NCBI RefSeq assembly: GCF_026339955.1
Contig: NZ_JAPEPW010000002.1
Location: 620,001-684,000, forward strand
Length of the DNA stretch: 64,000 bases
Origin: Streptomyces sp. NBC_01549
GTDB lineage: Bacteria > Actinomycetota > Actinomycetes > Streptomycetales > Streptomycetaceae
Reading direction: 5' to 3'
A program made the translations under genes and the position numbers. Shown one piece after another: positions 25,081 through 33,359 of this stretch (its first letter is position 1; each line of letters opens with the position of its first letter). The notes beneath the pieces are model-generated. The model did not search any database. It worked only from the letters and a program-made list of their open reading frames with translations, and was not told the origin of the DNA.

Positions 25081-25221
25081 ACACCTCGTCGGCCAACGGC
25101 GAAGAAGCCGTCGACCTCACCCGCATCCACCAACCCGACATCGTCCTCATGGACATCCGCATGCCCCACACCGACGGCCTCACCGCCACCATCTGCGCCG
25201 ACCCCGACCTTGACACCACCC
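25081..25221 (+). pseudogene. Response-regulator receiver fragment
   Basis: About 47 residues in frame with the downstream LysR gene: NGEEAVDLTRIHQPDIVLMD followed by IRMPHTDGLTATICADPDLD. This is the middle of a NarL-type receiver, with the phospho-accepting Asp in LMDIRMP. The N-terminal acidic pair, the rest of the receiver and the output domain are missing. Confidence 0.75.
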
Positions 25222-25331
25222 GCCCCCTGACCCCCAGTCCCCACACTCCGGGAGACCGCCCCGCCCTGTTCTGTGATAACCCAGGAGGATCACCATCACT
25301 GAGTGAGGTGGACCGGGCATCGGGAGAGGAC

Positions 25332-26201
25332 ATGGATCTGCGACAGATGGAGGTCGTCGTCGCGGTGGCCGAGGAGGGCGGGTTCACCGCCGCGGCGCAG
25401 CGGCTGCACGTGGTGCAGTCCGCCGTCTCGAGCACCGTGCGCGCACTGGAGCGGGAGCTCGGGACCCCGCTGTTCGACCGCACCACGCACCGGGTGTCGC
25501 TGACCCCGGCGGGCGAGGCCTTCGTACCGGCCGCTCGGGCTACGTTGCGGTCCGCCGAACAGGCGCGGTCGGTGGTCGACGCGGCGCGGGGGCAGCTGCG
25601 GGGGCGGGTGACGGTCGGCACGATGCAGGGGGTGTGGGCCGACCTGCACCGCCCGCTGGCCGCGCTGCGGGCGGAGCATCCGGGTGTGGTGGTGCGGCTG
25701 CGGCAGGCGGCCGTGACCGACATCCGCCAGGCGCTGCGCGAGGGCACGGTGGACCTGGCCGTGGTCGCGCTCGACCGTCAGCAACAGCGCGGGCTGGCGA
25801 CCCGGCTGCTCGCCCGGGAGGAGATGGTGCTGGTGTCCGCGCCGGGGCGGACACCCTCCGGGGCCGGGCCCGACGGGAGGGTCACGCTCGCCGAAGCGGC
25901 CCGGCTGCCGATGGTGGACTTCACGCCCGGCTGGGCAATCCGCCTCGCCGTCGACCGGGCGTTCCGTGCGGCCGCCGTCGAGCGCGAGTCCACCTTCGAG
26001 GTGAACGACATCGTGGCGGCGTCCGAACTCGTCCGCGCCGACCTGGGTGTCTGCGTCATGCCCACCTCGATCGCCGACCGCTTCCCCGACCTGGACACGC
26101 ACCGGTTCGACCGGCACGCGCCGCACTGGAAGGTCATGGTGGTCCAGCCGCGCGGCGAGGCGCCCCCGGCGGTCGCGGCTCTGCTGCGGCACATGACCTG
26201 A
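25332..26201 (+). CDS. LysR-family transcriptional regulator
   Basis: 289 residues. N-terminal winged helix-turn-helix (MDLRQMEVVVAVAEEGGFTA, then AAAQRLHVVQSAVSSTVRAL and LFDRTTHRVSLTPAGEAF) and a C-terminal periplasmic-binding-type effector domain. ATG at 25332 follows GGGAGAGGA. It lies upstream of and on the same strand as the MFS exporter at 26406, which it may regulate. The effector is unknown. Confidence 0.92.
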   Translation: MDLRQMEVVVAVAEEGGFTAAAQRLHVVQSAVSSTVRALERELGTPLFDRTTHRVSLTPAGEAFVPAARATLRSAEQARSVVDAARGQLRGRVTVGTMQGVWADLHRPLAALRAEHPGVVVRLRQAAVTDIRQALREGTVDLAVVALDRQQQRGLATRLLAREEMVLVSAPGRTPSGAGPDGRVTLAEAARLPMVDFTPGWAIRLAVDRAFRAAAVERESTFEVNDIVAASELVRADLGVCVMPTSIADRFPDLDTHRFDRHAPHWKVMVVQPRGEAPPAVAALLRHMT

Positions 26202-26405
26202 CGGACCGCGGCGCGGGAGGCGGTGGAGGGCCGAAGTGGTTCATCTCGTTCAGAGATGACTGACATTTCAGATCATCGCCATGGCAGGGGAAGCACGGAG
26301 GCTCTTCCTGTGCTGAGGAAACCGTGCGAGCGACTACGAGGCCGCTCGACCACCACTCAGTGCTTCGCGAACCGCTCCACCGGTTCCCTTCCCGAGAAGG
26401 TGCCC

Positions 26406-27644
26406 GTGTCCAAGTCCCCCGTCCTCAAGTCACCGGGCCAGGCCGCCACCGCGCAGGCGGCGCACGGCGTGCCGGGCTGGCTGGTCGGCCTCTTCGCCGT
26501 CGCCTCCGGCTTGACGGTCGCCAACCTGTACTACGCCCAGCCCCTGCTGTCCTCGCTGCGCGACGTGTTCCACGTCGGCACGGCGACCGCCGGCGGGCTC
26601 ATCACCCTCACCCAGGTCGGCTATGTCCTGGGCATGCTCTTCCTGGTCCCGCTCGGCGACCGGCTGGAGAAGCGCGGACTGATCAGCGTGCTCCTGACGG
26701 TCACCACGCTCGCCCTGGTCGCCGCGGGTCTCGCCACCAGCTTCCCCATGCTGCTGATCGCCTCCCTGATCAGCGGAGGCACCTCGGTCGTCGCCCAGAT
26801 CCTGGTCCCCTTCGCGGCGAGCCTCGCCCCCGACCACGCCCGTGGCCGGATCGTCGGACGGGTGATGAGCGGCCTGCTCACCGGAATCCTGCTCTCCCGT
26901 ACTCTCAGCAGCCTGGTCTCCGACGTGGCCGGCTGGCGGGTGGTGTACCTCGGCTCCGCCGTCCTGATGGCCCTGCTCGCCCTGGCCCTGCGCGCGGCCC
27001 TGCCGCAGCACGCGCCGACGACGACCCTGCCGTACGCCCATGTCCTGCGCTCCACGCTCCAACTGGTGCGCCGTCACCCCACGTTGCTGCGCCGGGGCCT
27101 CTACCAGGCGGCGATGTTCGGTGCGTTCAGCGCGTTCTGGACCACCGTGTCGTACGTCCTGACGGGCCCTCACTTCCACTACTCCCCCATCGGTGTCGGC
27201 CTCTTCGCCCTCGTCGGGGCGGCCGGTGCGGCCGTCGCGCCCTTCGCCGGTCGCTGGGCCGACCGTGGGCTCGTCCGTCCCCTGACCGGAATAGCCTTCG
27301 CCGTCGCGGTCCTGGCCTTCGCGCTCGCGGGCTTCGGTCAGTCCCACATCACCCTGATCGCCCTGGCCGCGATCCTCATCGACACCGCCATGCAGACCAC
27401 CATGATCCTCGGTCAGCACAGCATCTACCAGCTCGACCCGAACGCCCGCGCCCGCCTGAACAGCGCGTTCATCGCGATCTTCTTCGTCGGCGGCGCGCTC
27501 GGCTCCCAGCTCGGCTCGATCGCCTACCACGCCGGGGTGGACCGCGGTCACCGTCCTGGGCGCCGCCCTGCCGGTGCTGGCGCTGCTCCACTGGACGACG
27601 GAACGCCGTACGGCCTGATCAGCGGCCAGGGGAGCGGGTCATGA
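26406..27644 (+). CDS. MFS transporter, C-terminus frameshifted
   Basis: Major facilitator of the drug/arabinose-exporter type with about 12 membrane segments. The early motif VANLYYAQPLLSSL and the loop GDRLEKRGL are typical. GTG at 26406 follows GAGAAGG by 6 bp; GTG 26400 is an alternative. At a G run (27534-27537) the frame slips: the last transmembrane helix is read out of frame and ends at 27644, whereas the shifted frame gives WTAVTVLGAALPVLALLHW and a stop at 27616-27618, the normal family end. One G too many or two too few would explain it. Sequencing error or a recent mutation are equally possible. It is probably an exporter controlled by the upstream LysR. Confidence 0.82.
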   Translation: MSKSPVLKSPGQAATAQAAHGVPGWLVGLFAVASGLTVANLYYAQPLLSSLRDVFHVGTATAGGLITLTQVGYVLGMLFLVPLGDRLEKRGLISVLLTVTTLALVAAGLATSFPMLLIASLISGGTSVVAQILVPFAASLAPDHARGRIVGRVMSGLLTGILLSRTLSSLVSDVAGWRVVYLGSAVLMALLALALRAALPQHAPTTTLPYAHVLRSTLQLVRRHPTLLRRGLYQAAMFGAFSAFWTTVSYVLTGPHFHYSPIGVGLFALVGAAGAAVAPFAGRWADRGLVRPLTGIAFAVAVLAFALAGFGQSHITLIALAAILIDTAMQTTMILGQHSIYQLDPNARARLNSAFIAIFFVGGALGSQLGSIAYHAGVDRGHRPGRRPAGAGAAPLDDGTPYGLISGQGSGS

Positions 27645-28157
27645 ACCCGCTTCCCCCCGCAGGAAGTCGCTCACCTGCCAGGCGAGGCTGTCCCTCGCCG
27701 AGCCGGAGCGGGCACCGACGTCGACCGAACCCTCGTACAGGTCGATGCCGCCGACCCACAGGTACCGGTCGGTCCACTCGTCGTCGACCTTCAGCTGGAT
27801 CTGGATGTCCGCCCGGGACAGGGAGGCGTCCGGGCCGGCGGCGAAGAGGACCGCGGTGGCCCGGCGCAGGGGGTAGACGTCATAGCCCTCGATGAACTGG
27901 GAGTTGCGCCAGTCCAGGAAGGCGCTCTCACCGTCGGGGCCGACACGGATGTCGATCTGGCCGTCCTCGAGGTGGATGCCGAAGTGCTCGCCACCGCGGT
28001 TCTCGACGGTCACCCGGCACCGGAAGTAGGTGAGCCCTTCGGCGGCGTCGTCGCGTCCGCGCGGGGGCTCGGCCCGCTCCACCCCGTGGACGCGGACGCG
28101 CAGGCCGGCGTGCTCGTCGTACTCCTGCCAGTCCCCGACCACGTTCGGTTCGTGCAC
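27639..28157 (-). CDS. Streptomyces hypothetical protein
   Basis: 172 residues, acidic, no signal peptide or membrane segment, probably mostly beta-structured (FRCRVTVENRGGEHFGIHL, then DGQIDIRVGPDGESAFLDW). The family is not recognised; the pattern suggests a cytoplasmic beta-sandwich. I chose GTG 28157 because GAGAGG lies 6 bp upstream; GTG 28172 is an alternative. The 3' end is convergent with the MFS gene and overlaps its frameshifted reading, which supports the MFS stop at 27618. Downstream of no obvious operon. Confidence 0.75.
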   Translation of the reverse strand: MHEPNVVGDWQEYDEHAGLRVRVHGVERAEPPRGRDDAAEGLTYFRCRVTVENRGGEHFGIHLEDGQIDIRVGPDGESAFLDWRNSQFIEGYDVYPLRRATAVLFAAGPDASLSRADIQIQLKVDDEWTDRYLWVGGIDLYEGSVDVGARSGSARDSLAWQVSDFLRGEAGS

Positions 28158-28252
28158 GGTCCACCTCTCCACCTCAGAGAGCTGTTTCCTATCTGTGCCC
28201 TCAACTGGGTGTCAAATGGGCGGAACGCACCGTGGCCAGCGTTTTTGCCCTC

Positions 28253-28269
28253 CTTGATCGGCGATCAAG
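28253..28269. terminator. Perfect dyad CTTGATC-GGC-GATCAAG
   Basis: 7-bp arms with a 3-bp centre in the gap between the hypothetical gene (start 28157) and the end of the DUF6624 gene (28339). It could terminate the DUF6624 transcript or be an operator. Confidence 0.4.
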
Positions 28270-28338
28270 CCGTGCCCAGGCAGAACCCGCGTCCCCGCCA
28301 CCCGGGGGACATTTCCGTGCGTGCTGCACATCACGTTC

Positions 28339-28992
28339 TCAGGCGCCGCGGCGCAGCGCCCGCATCTGCTCGTCGAGGGGGCCGAGGCCGACGTCGCGGC
28401 GCCGCTCCTCGAGGGTCTCGGGCCGCCGGATCGGATACGGGCGGAAGGTCGCGGGATCGACCCGGGTGCCGTAGAACTGGGGCTGGCCGAGTTCGACCGC
28501 GCAGTGGTCGGCGATGTAGGCGTGATGCGGTCCGGGGCAGCGTCCGTCCGCGGTCGCCTGGGCGATCAGATCGCGGCAGCGGAGCTGGAAGTCGAGGTCC
28601 GAGGCGTGCAGCAGGATCATCAGGGCCGCCGTCGAGGCGGGCGCGCCGACCAGGTCCGCGGTCGGCCAGCCGTGTCGGCGGACGATCGTCGCGAGGGCGT
28701 CGGCATTGGTCCTGCGGCATTCGACGAGACCGCGCCGGACCTGTGGAGTGGGGTTCGTCCGCGCCTGCCGCATCAGGTGCCGCTCCTCGTCGGCCCGGCG
28801 CGAGAGTTCCCGGGCGAGCGCGACGGCGAGTGCCGGGAGAGTCCGTGCGGACGCGGGATCCGGCCCCACCGGTGATCCGTCCGGTCCCACCATTGATCCG
28901 TCCGCTCCCACGGGTGATCCGTCCGGCTCCGACCGCGCGCCGTCCGGTTCCGTCGGGGTGCCGGCCGCAAGGTGCCCCGGGAATCGCTTCAT
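28339..28992 (-). CDS. DUF6624 family protein
   Basis: 217 residues. The C-terminal 150 residues match the DUF6624 pattern: RRHGWPTADLVGAPASTAAL, then LILLHASDLDFQ-like helix, AYIADHCAVELGQPQFYGTR and DEQMRALR. The N-terminal 50 residues are a low-complexity spacer with three 7-residue repeats of DGSPVGP type, encoded by 21-bp direct repeats at about 28871-28935. The function of the domain is unknown. Its ATG overlaps the stop of the HATPase gene (ATGA at 28989-28992), so the pair is coupled. The repeat number may vary between strains. Confidence 0.85.
   Translation of the reverse strand: MKRFPGHLAAGTPTEPDGARSEPDGSPVGADGSMVGPDGSPVGPDPASARTLPALAVALARELSRRADEERHLMRQARTNPTPQVRRGLVECRRTNADALATIVRRHGWPTADLVGAPASTAALMILLHASDLDFQLRCRDLIAQATADGRCPGPHHAYIADHCAVELGQPQFYGTRVDPATFRPYPIRRPETLEERRRDVGLGPLDEQMRALRRGA
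28871..28935. repeat. Three 21-bp direct repeats coding for DGS(P/M)VG heptads
   Basis: Units start TGATCCGTCC and recur every 21 bp inside the DUF6624 gene; copies differ at a few bases. Confidence 0.8.
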
Positions 28993-29471
28993 GGCATGCC
29001 CCGCAGCGCCAGAGTGAACCAGACCCTCTTGCCCATGGTGCCGGGGTCGGGCGGCGCGATGCCCCAGTCCTCGGACACTGCGGCCACGATGGCCAGTCCG
29101 CGTCCCGACTCCTCGGCGCCGCCCGTGTCGCGCGGTCGTGGCAGGGCGGACGAACGGTCGGCGACCGTCACGCGCAGCTCGTGCCCGATGTGCTCGAGGG
29201 TGACGGTGATGGTGTCGCGCGGGTCGGGACTTCCGTGTCTGACCGCGTTGGCGAACAGTTCGTCGGTCGCGAGAACGGCATCGTCGAGGCGCTCGGAGGG
29301 CAGGCGTAGACGGGTGAGGTGTTCGGCGACCATGCCCCGCACGTCGGCCGCGCGTGAGGGATGGGCGGGGACCGTGGTCCGCGCCAGGCCGGGGTACGTC
29401 ATGGGCAGCGCGCTGGCGACGTGCTGCGGTGAGGGCGACGGCCCGCGGCGATGAGCCCTGGACGCCGTCAT
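28989..29471 (-). CDS. RsbW-like ATP-binding protein (HATPase_c)
   Basis: 160-residue anti-sigma-factor-type histidine-kinase-like ATPase. The N box is LATDELFANAVRHG, followed by LRVTVADRSSALPRP (G1) and SGRGLAIVAAVSEDWG (G2). Such proteins in Streptomyces act as serine kinases or ATP-dependent binders of sigma or anti-anti-sigma factors. ATG at 29471 follows GGAGG. It overlaps DUF6624 by ATGA and is divergent from the SDR at 29604. Partner unknown. Confidence 0.88.
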   Translation of the reverse strand: MTASRAHRRGPSPSPQHVASALPMTYPGLARTTVPAHPSRAADVRGMVAEHLTRLRLPSERLDDAVLATDELFANAVRHGSPDPRDTITVTLEHIGHELRVTVADRSSALPRPRDTGGAEESGRGLAIVAAVSEDWGIAPPDPGTMGKRVWFTLALRGMP

Positions 29472-29603
29472 CGATCCTCCATCATTGCAGCGCGGGTGGG
29501 GGATGTGCTCGATGGCTGCCCGTGCAGCCAACAGGTCACGGCCCCGCGTCGACCAGGGGGTATCGGGGTTGTCCGGTTGCAGGCACGTAGTGGTGTGGGA
29601 TGT

Positions 29604-30437
29604 ATGTTCGATCGGGTGAGGAACGTGAGCGGGAGCCCGACGCCGGTGCGCCCCGGCGATCCCACCGGGTGGTCGGGAGTGCGCGACAAGCGCGTCCTGG
29701 TCACCGGTGGAACGCGGGGGCTCGGCGAGCAGATCGTGCGGCTGCTCGTCGCCGAAGGGGCCCGGGTGGCGACCTGTGCGCGCGGCGCGCGTGACCTGAC
29801 GGCGCTGGCGGCGTCGCTGGACTCCCCGCTGTTCACGCAGGCGCTCGACGTCACGGAGCCGGAGCGCCTGGAGGAGTTTGTCGCAGCCATGGCGAATCGT
29901 TTCGGCGGCCTTGACGGGGTGGTGGCCTGTGCGGGCGGTTCTCGCGGTGGCCGCTTCGAGGAGGCGGACGCCGAGGACTGGGCGGCGACGTGGGAGGTGA
30001 ACGTCGGCCATGCCGCGCGCCTGGTCCGGGCCGCGGTGCCGCATCTTCGGGCGGCCGGTGGCGGATCGGTCGTGGTGATCTCGTCGATCTCCGGCTGGAA
30101 GCCCGGGCCGCCCGTCCAGTACGGGGTGGCCAAGTCCGCCCAGATCCAGTTGGCCGCCTCGCTCGCCCGTGAACTGGGGCCGGACGGAATCCGGGTGAAC
30201 GCCGTCTCCCCCGGGTCGATGCTCATCCCGGGCAGGCGCTGGGACCGGATGCGCCGGGACGACCCCGAGGCGTACGCGGGATTCGTGGCGACGGAGCTTC
30301 CGAGCGGAGCGCCGGTCGCTCCGCAGGAGGTCGCCCGGGTGGTGGCGTTTCTGCTGTCCGACTGGTCGAGCGGTATCTCGGGAGCCCACCTCCCCGTCGA
30401 CCGCGCCCAGAACGCGCCCTCGCCGGACGGTTATTGA
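29604..30437 (+). CDS. Short-chain dehydrogenase/reductase
   Basis: 277 residues. TGGTRGLG at 34-41, VACAGGSRGG after strand 4, VVVISSISGWKPGPPVQYG with Ser and Tyr, then VAKS with the catalytic Lys, and IRVNAVSPGSML; the C-terminal ISGAHLPVDRA is typical of the 3-oxoacyl reductase-like group. Substrate not predictable. ATG at 29604 was used; GTG 29616 or 29625 would shorten a non-conserved lead. The 132-bp divergent gap with the HATPase gene contains no clear operator. Confidence 0.88.
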   Translation: MFDRVRNVSGSPTPVRPGDPTGWSGVRDKRVLVTGGTRGLGEQIVRLLVAEGARVATCARGARDLTALAASLDSPLFTQALDVTEPERLEEFVAAMANRFGGLDGVVACAGGSRGGRFEEADAEDWAATWEVNVGHAARLVRAAVPHLRAAGGGSVVVISSISGWKPGPPVQYGVAKSAQIQLAASLARELGPDGIRVNAVSPGSMLIPGRRWDRMRRDDPEAYAGFVATELPSGAPVAPQEVARVVAFLLSDWSSGISGAHLPVDRAQNAPSPDGY

Positions 30438-30480
30438 GCGGACCATTCCTGTCTCAGGACCTGTCCCTGTCTCACGGCCC

Positions 30481-30497
30481 GTCCCTGCCTCAGGGAC
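30481..30497. terminator. Hairpin between convergent SDR and regulator genes
   Basis: GTCCCTG-CCT-CAGGGAC, 7-bp perfect stem. The surrounding 30443-30530 has several imperfect CTGTCTCAGG/CTGCCTCAGG copies, a short degenerate repeat cluster. Confidence 0.6.
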
Positions 30498-30559
30498 GCC
30501 TCCTGCCTCAGGGACCGCTCCCGCTGAGTCATCCACCGGACCGGCCGGCGCGCTCCCCG

Positions 30560-31972
30560 TCATGCCGCCACCCCCAGCACCACACGGGACCTGCGCTCGA
30601 ACTCCTGCACCATCGGTTCGTGACGGCGGGGCTGCAGCCGGGTGCGGAAGTCCCGCAGGGCCTGGATCGACCGTTCGCTGTGCACGGTACTGAGGGTCTC
30701 CAGCGCTTCGGTGGCCGCGCCGACGGCCTCGTCGAGCCGGTCCTGCTGGAGATGCGCGGTCGCGAGGACCGAGCGGCTGATGGCCTGGCGCCTGCGCCGG
30801 TCGGCGTTCGCACTCAGCGACTCGCTCGCCGTACGTTCCGCCTGGGCGGCGAGCCCCAGGTCACGGAAGCACAGGGCGGCCTCCGCCTGCAGATAGTGGT
30901 GGTCGAGGTAGCGCACCCAGACGGATTCCTGGTCGGCGCCCCGGCTCACGTCCAGTTGCCCTTCCGCCAGGCGCAGCGCCTCCGCGGCCTCGCAGGAGTG
31001 CCCCTGGGCGGCATGCCCGCGTGCCGCCATGGCGTGCAGGCGCATCAGTCCGAGCGGGCTGCCCGCCCCTTTCGCGGTGGCGACGCCGGCCCGGGCCAGG
31101 GCCACCCCCTCGTCGGGACGGCCGAGGTTGGTGGCCAGATGGGAGAGTCCGGCCAGGATCTGACCTCCCAGCACCCGATCGCGCCCCTCGGCGCACAGGC
31201 GCAGCCCCTGGGTCATGTACCGCTGCGCGAGCCCGTACTCCCCCGCGTCGTACGAGCTCCAGCCGGCCATCGCGGCGAGGCGCGCGGCAGCCGCGTACAA
31301 CTGCCGTTGCAGCTGCAGCGGGGTGCCGCGGCGCTGCAGCATGGGGACGACCTCGGTGGAGAGGTAGTGCACGATGCTGGTGCGCACACCGCCGCCGCCG
31401 TAGTGGTTGTCCATCTGGTCGAACATGGCGATCATCGCGTGCACCTGTTCGACGGGCCCGCCGCTCGCCACCACCGTCGGATGGAAGCCGTCCTGCTGCT
31501 CCAACAGCCACAGCAGCCACTCTCGTTGGGGGTTGGTCAGCGCGGTGGCGACGAAGGGCACCGCGCCGAGGAGGCTGCGGCGGGAGATGTCGGTGGAGCC
31601 CAGCTCGGCCAGGGTGTGAAGGGTTTCCGCCACGTCTTCGCCATAGACGAGGGCCCGGCCCGCGACCGGGCGCTGTTGGTCGGAGTGGAAGCCGAGGTCC
31701 GCGGGCGACACGGCGCGGCCGAGCCGCTCGGACAGTACGGCGGCGATCAACTCCGGTGTGGTGCCCCGTGGTTGCTGGCCCTGGAGCCAGCGGGTGACCG
31801 ACGCCTTGTCGTAGTTGGAGTCCACGCCCTGACGGCGGCCAAGTTCGTTGACCCTGTGGGCGAGGGAGGCATAGGAGCAGCCGGCTGCCTTGAGGGCGGC
31901 CGCCAGCGTCGAGTTGGCCCCGCCGGGGCCCTTGCCGGCGCTCCTTGATTGTCCGTCGGTCACGGTGGCCAC
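30560..31972 (-). CDS. NsdA-like TPR transcriptional regulator
   Basis: 470 residues of the Streptomyces regulator type with an N-terminal helix-turn-helix-like region (LAAALKAAGCSYASLAHRVN, then KASVTRWLQGQQPRGTTPEL) and a long C-terminal part made of TPR-like helical repeats (from about 190). NsdA of S. coelicolor, a negative regulator of differentiation and antibiotic production, has the same layout. GTG at 31972; GTG 31963 is an alternative. It is divergent from the XRE-DUF5753 gene. Assignment is to the family only; it may not be the nsdA orthologue. Confidence 0.8.
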   Translation of the reverse strand: MATVTDGQSRSAGKGPGGANSTLAAALKAAGCSYASLAHRVNELGRRQGVDSNYDKASVTRWLQGQQPRGTTPELIAAVLSERLGRAVSPADLGFHSDQQRPVAGRALVYGEDVAETLHTLAELGSTDISRRSLLGAVPFVATALTNPQREWLLWLLEQQDGFHPTVVASGGPVEQVHAMIAMFDQMDNHYGGGGVRTSIVHYLSTEVVPMLQRRGTPLQLQRQLYAAAARLAAMAGWSSYDAGEYGLAQRYMTQGLRLCAEGRDRVLGGQILAGLSHLATNLGRPDEGVALARAGVATAKGAGSPLGLMRLHAMAARGHAAQGHSCEAAEALRLAEGQLDVSRGADQESVWVRYLDHHYLQAEAALCFRDLGLAAQAERTASESLSANADRRRRQAISRSVLATAHLQQDRLDEAVGAATEALETLSTVHSERSIQALRDFRTRLQPRRHEPMVQEFERRSRVVLGVAA

Positions 31973-32124
31973 CCAGGTCTCGCATCACGGTCCGTACGGG
32001 CTTCGCCGTACCTGCCGGTACATCAATTCTGCGACGGCACGGCACGGTTGGACGTTTGTCGCCACTGACTGTGTGACAGGTCGCCCGATCACTATGGTCG
32101 CCGACAGGCTCAACACGCAACCAG

Positions 32125-32145
32125 CGTTCTGATAATTTCAGAACG
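32125..32145. promoter_or_regulatory. Perfect dyad CGTTCTGA-TAATT-TCAGAACG
   Basis: 8-bp arms, 5-bp AT-rich centre, in the 250-bp divergent gap between the NsdA-like gene (start 31972) and the XRE gene (32223). It is the clearest operator candidate for either regulator. Confidence 0.55.
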
Positions 32146-32222
32146 ATCCGCATCGCCCTGTCTCTGTCAACGACCGCGTGGCACACTGCACGCTGTGATA
32201 CAGCCGTACCGGGAGGTAGGAC

Positions 32223-33089
32223 GTGAGTGACAACCGCTCGAGCGGCAGCGCACCCACGGTCCTGCGGATGGTCCTCGGCAAGCGGCTGAAGCAGCTGAGG
32301 GAACGGGCGGGAGTATCGTTCGAGGAGGCGGCACGGGCGATCGAGGTCACTCCGTTGACGGTCCGCCGGATCGAGAAGGCCGAGGTCGGCCTCCGGATCC
32401 CCTACGTGAAGGAGTTGCTGCACACCTACGGGGTACCGGCGACGGAGATCGACGACTTCCTCGCGCTGGCCCGGGAGGCCAATCAGCCGGGCTGGTGGTA
32501 CAAGTACCGCGATGTGCTGCCCGAGTGGTTCAGCGCCTACGTGAGCCTGGAGAGCGAAGCCAGCGTCATCCGTCTCTACGAACCCCACTACGTTCCGGGC
32601 CTGTTGCAGACGAACGACTACGCCAACGCGCTCATGCGCGTGGGCTTCCCCAACGCGTCGCAGGAGGACGTCGCCCGCCGCGTCGCCCTGCGGACCAGGC
32701 GGCAGGACCTGCTCGCCAAGCCGGACGCGCCCGCCATCTGGGCCATCCTCGAGGAGACGGTGCTGCGCCGCCCGGTGGGCGGGGCCGAGGTGATGCGGGC
32801 CCAGATCGACCGGCTGCACGAGGTCCTGGACATGCCGAAGGTCAGGATCCAGGTCATGCGCTTCGGGGTGGGGGCACATCCCGGCGCCTTCGGCCCGTTC
32901 CACCACTTCCGCTTCGGCTTCTCCGAACTGCCCGATGTCATCTACACCGAAAGCCTCGCCGGCGCGGTCTATGTCGACCGGCCCGCCGACGTCGTCACCT
33001 ATCTCGAAGTGCTGGACCGGATGTCCGTGCAGGCGGAACCGGTCGCTCGGACCAGGGCCATCCTGGGTGAACTGCGTAAGGAGTTGTAA
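32223..33089 (+). CDS. XRE-family regulator with DUF5753
   Basis: 288 residues. N-terminal helix-turn-helix (LGKRLKQLRERAGVSFEEAA, AIEVTPLTVRRIEKAE), then the DUF5753 domain from about 95 (YEPHYVPGLLQTNDYANALM, IWAILEETVLRRPVGG). This is the WhiJ-like regulator class of Streptomyces, always found with a small DUF397 protein; the pair often controls development or specialised metabolism and can act as a toxin-antitoxin-like set. GTG at 32223 follows GGAGGTAGGAC. The DUF397 gene follows 3 bp later. Confidence 0.92.
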   Translation: MSDNRSSGSAPTVLRMVLGKRLKQLRERAGVSFEEAARAIEVTPLTVRRIEKAEVGLRIPYVKELLHTYGVPATEIDDFLALAREANQPGWWYKYRDVLPEWFSAYVSLESEASVIRLYEPHYVPGLLQTNDYANALMRVGFPNASQEDVARRVALRTRRQDLLAKPDAPAIWAILEETVLRRPVGGAEVMRAQIDRLHEVLDMPKVRIQVMRFGVGAHPGAFGPFHHFRFGFSELPDVIYTESLAGAVYVDRPADVVTYLEVLDRMSVQAEPVARTRAILGELRKEL

Positions 33090-33092
33090 TCC

Positions 33093-33338
33093 ATGGGATC
33101 CAAGGGCCCCATCTACAGCGGCATGCCGGCCGTCGACCTGGGCACCGAGGGCTGGGAGAAGCCCTGGAGCGGTACGAACGGCGGGAGTTGCGTCGAGGCC
33201 AAGCGGCTGCCCGACGGCAGTGTGGCCTTCCGCCAGTCCAAGGACCCGGACGGGCCCGCGCTGGTCTACACCCGGGACGAGATGATCTCGTTCCTCGAAG
33301 GCGCCAAGTCGGGCCAGGCCGACTTCCTCGTCGCCTGA
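33093..33338 (+). CDS. DUF397 protein
   Basis: 81 residues. The core segment WSGTNGGSCVEAKRLPDGSV and DGPALVYTRDEMISFLEGAK is the DUF397 signature. It is 3 bp from the XRE-DUF5753 gene, its standard partner, and probably binds and controls it. The N-terminal 25 residues (GPIYSGMPAVDLGTEG) are longer than usual. The IS701 copy starts 22 bp beyond the stop, so the gene is intact but has lost its native downstream sequence. Confidence 0.9.
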   Translation: MGSKGPIYSGMPAVDLGTEGWEKPWSGTNGGSCVEAKRLPDGSVAFRQSKDPDGPALVYTRDEMISFLEGAKSGQADFLVA

Positions 33339-33355
33339 GGCGCGGCAGCACCGCC

Positions 33356-33359
33356 CTAG
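33356..33359. other. CTAG target-site copy, left of IS701
   Basis: 4-bp duplication matching CTAG at 34805-34808; IS701-family elements duplicate such sites. Confidence 0.8.
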
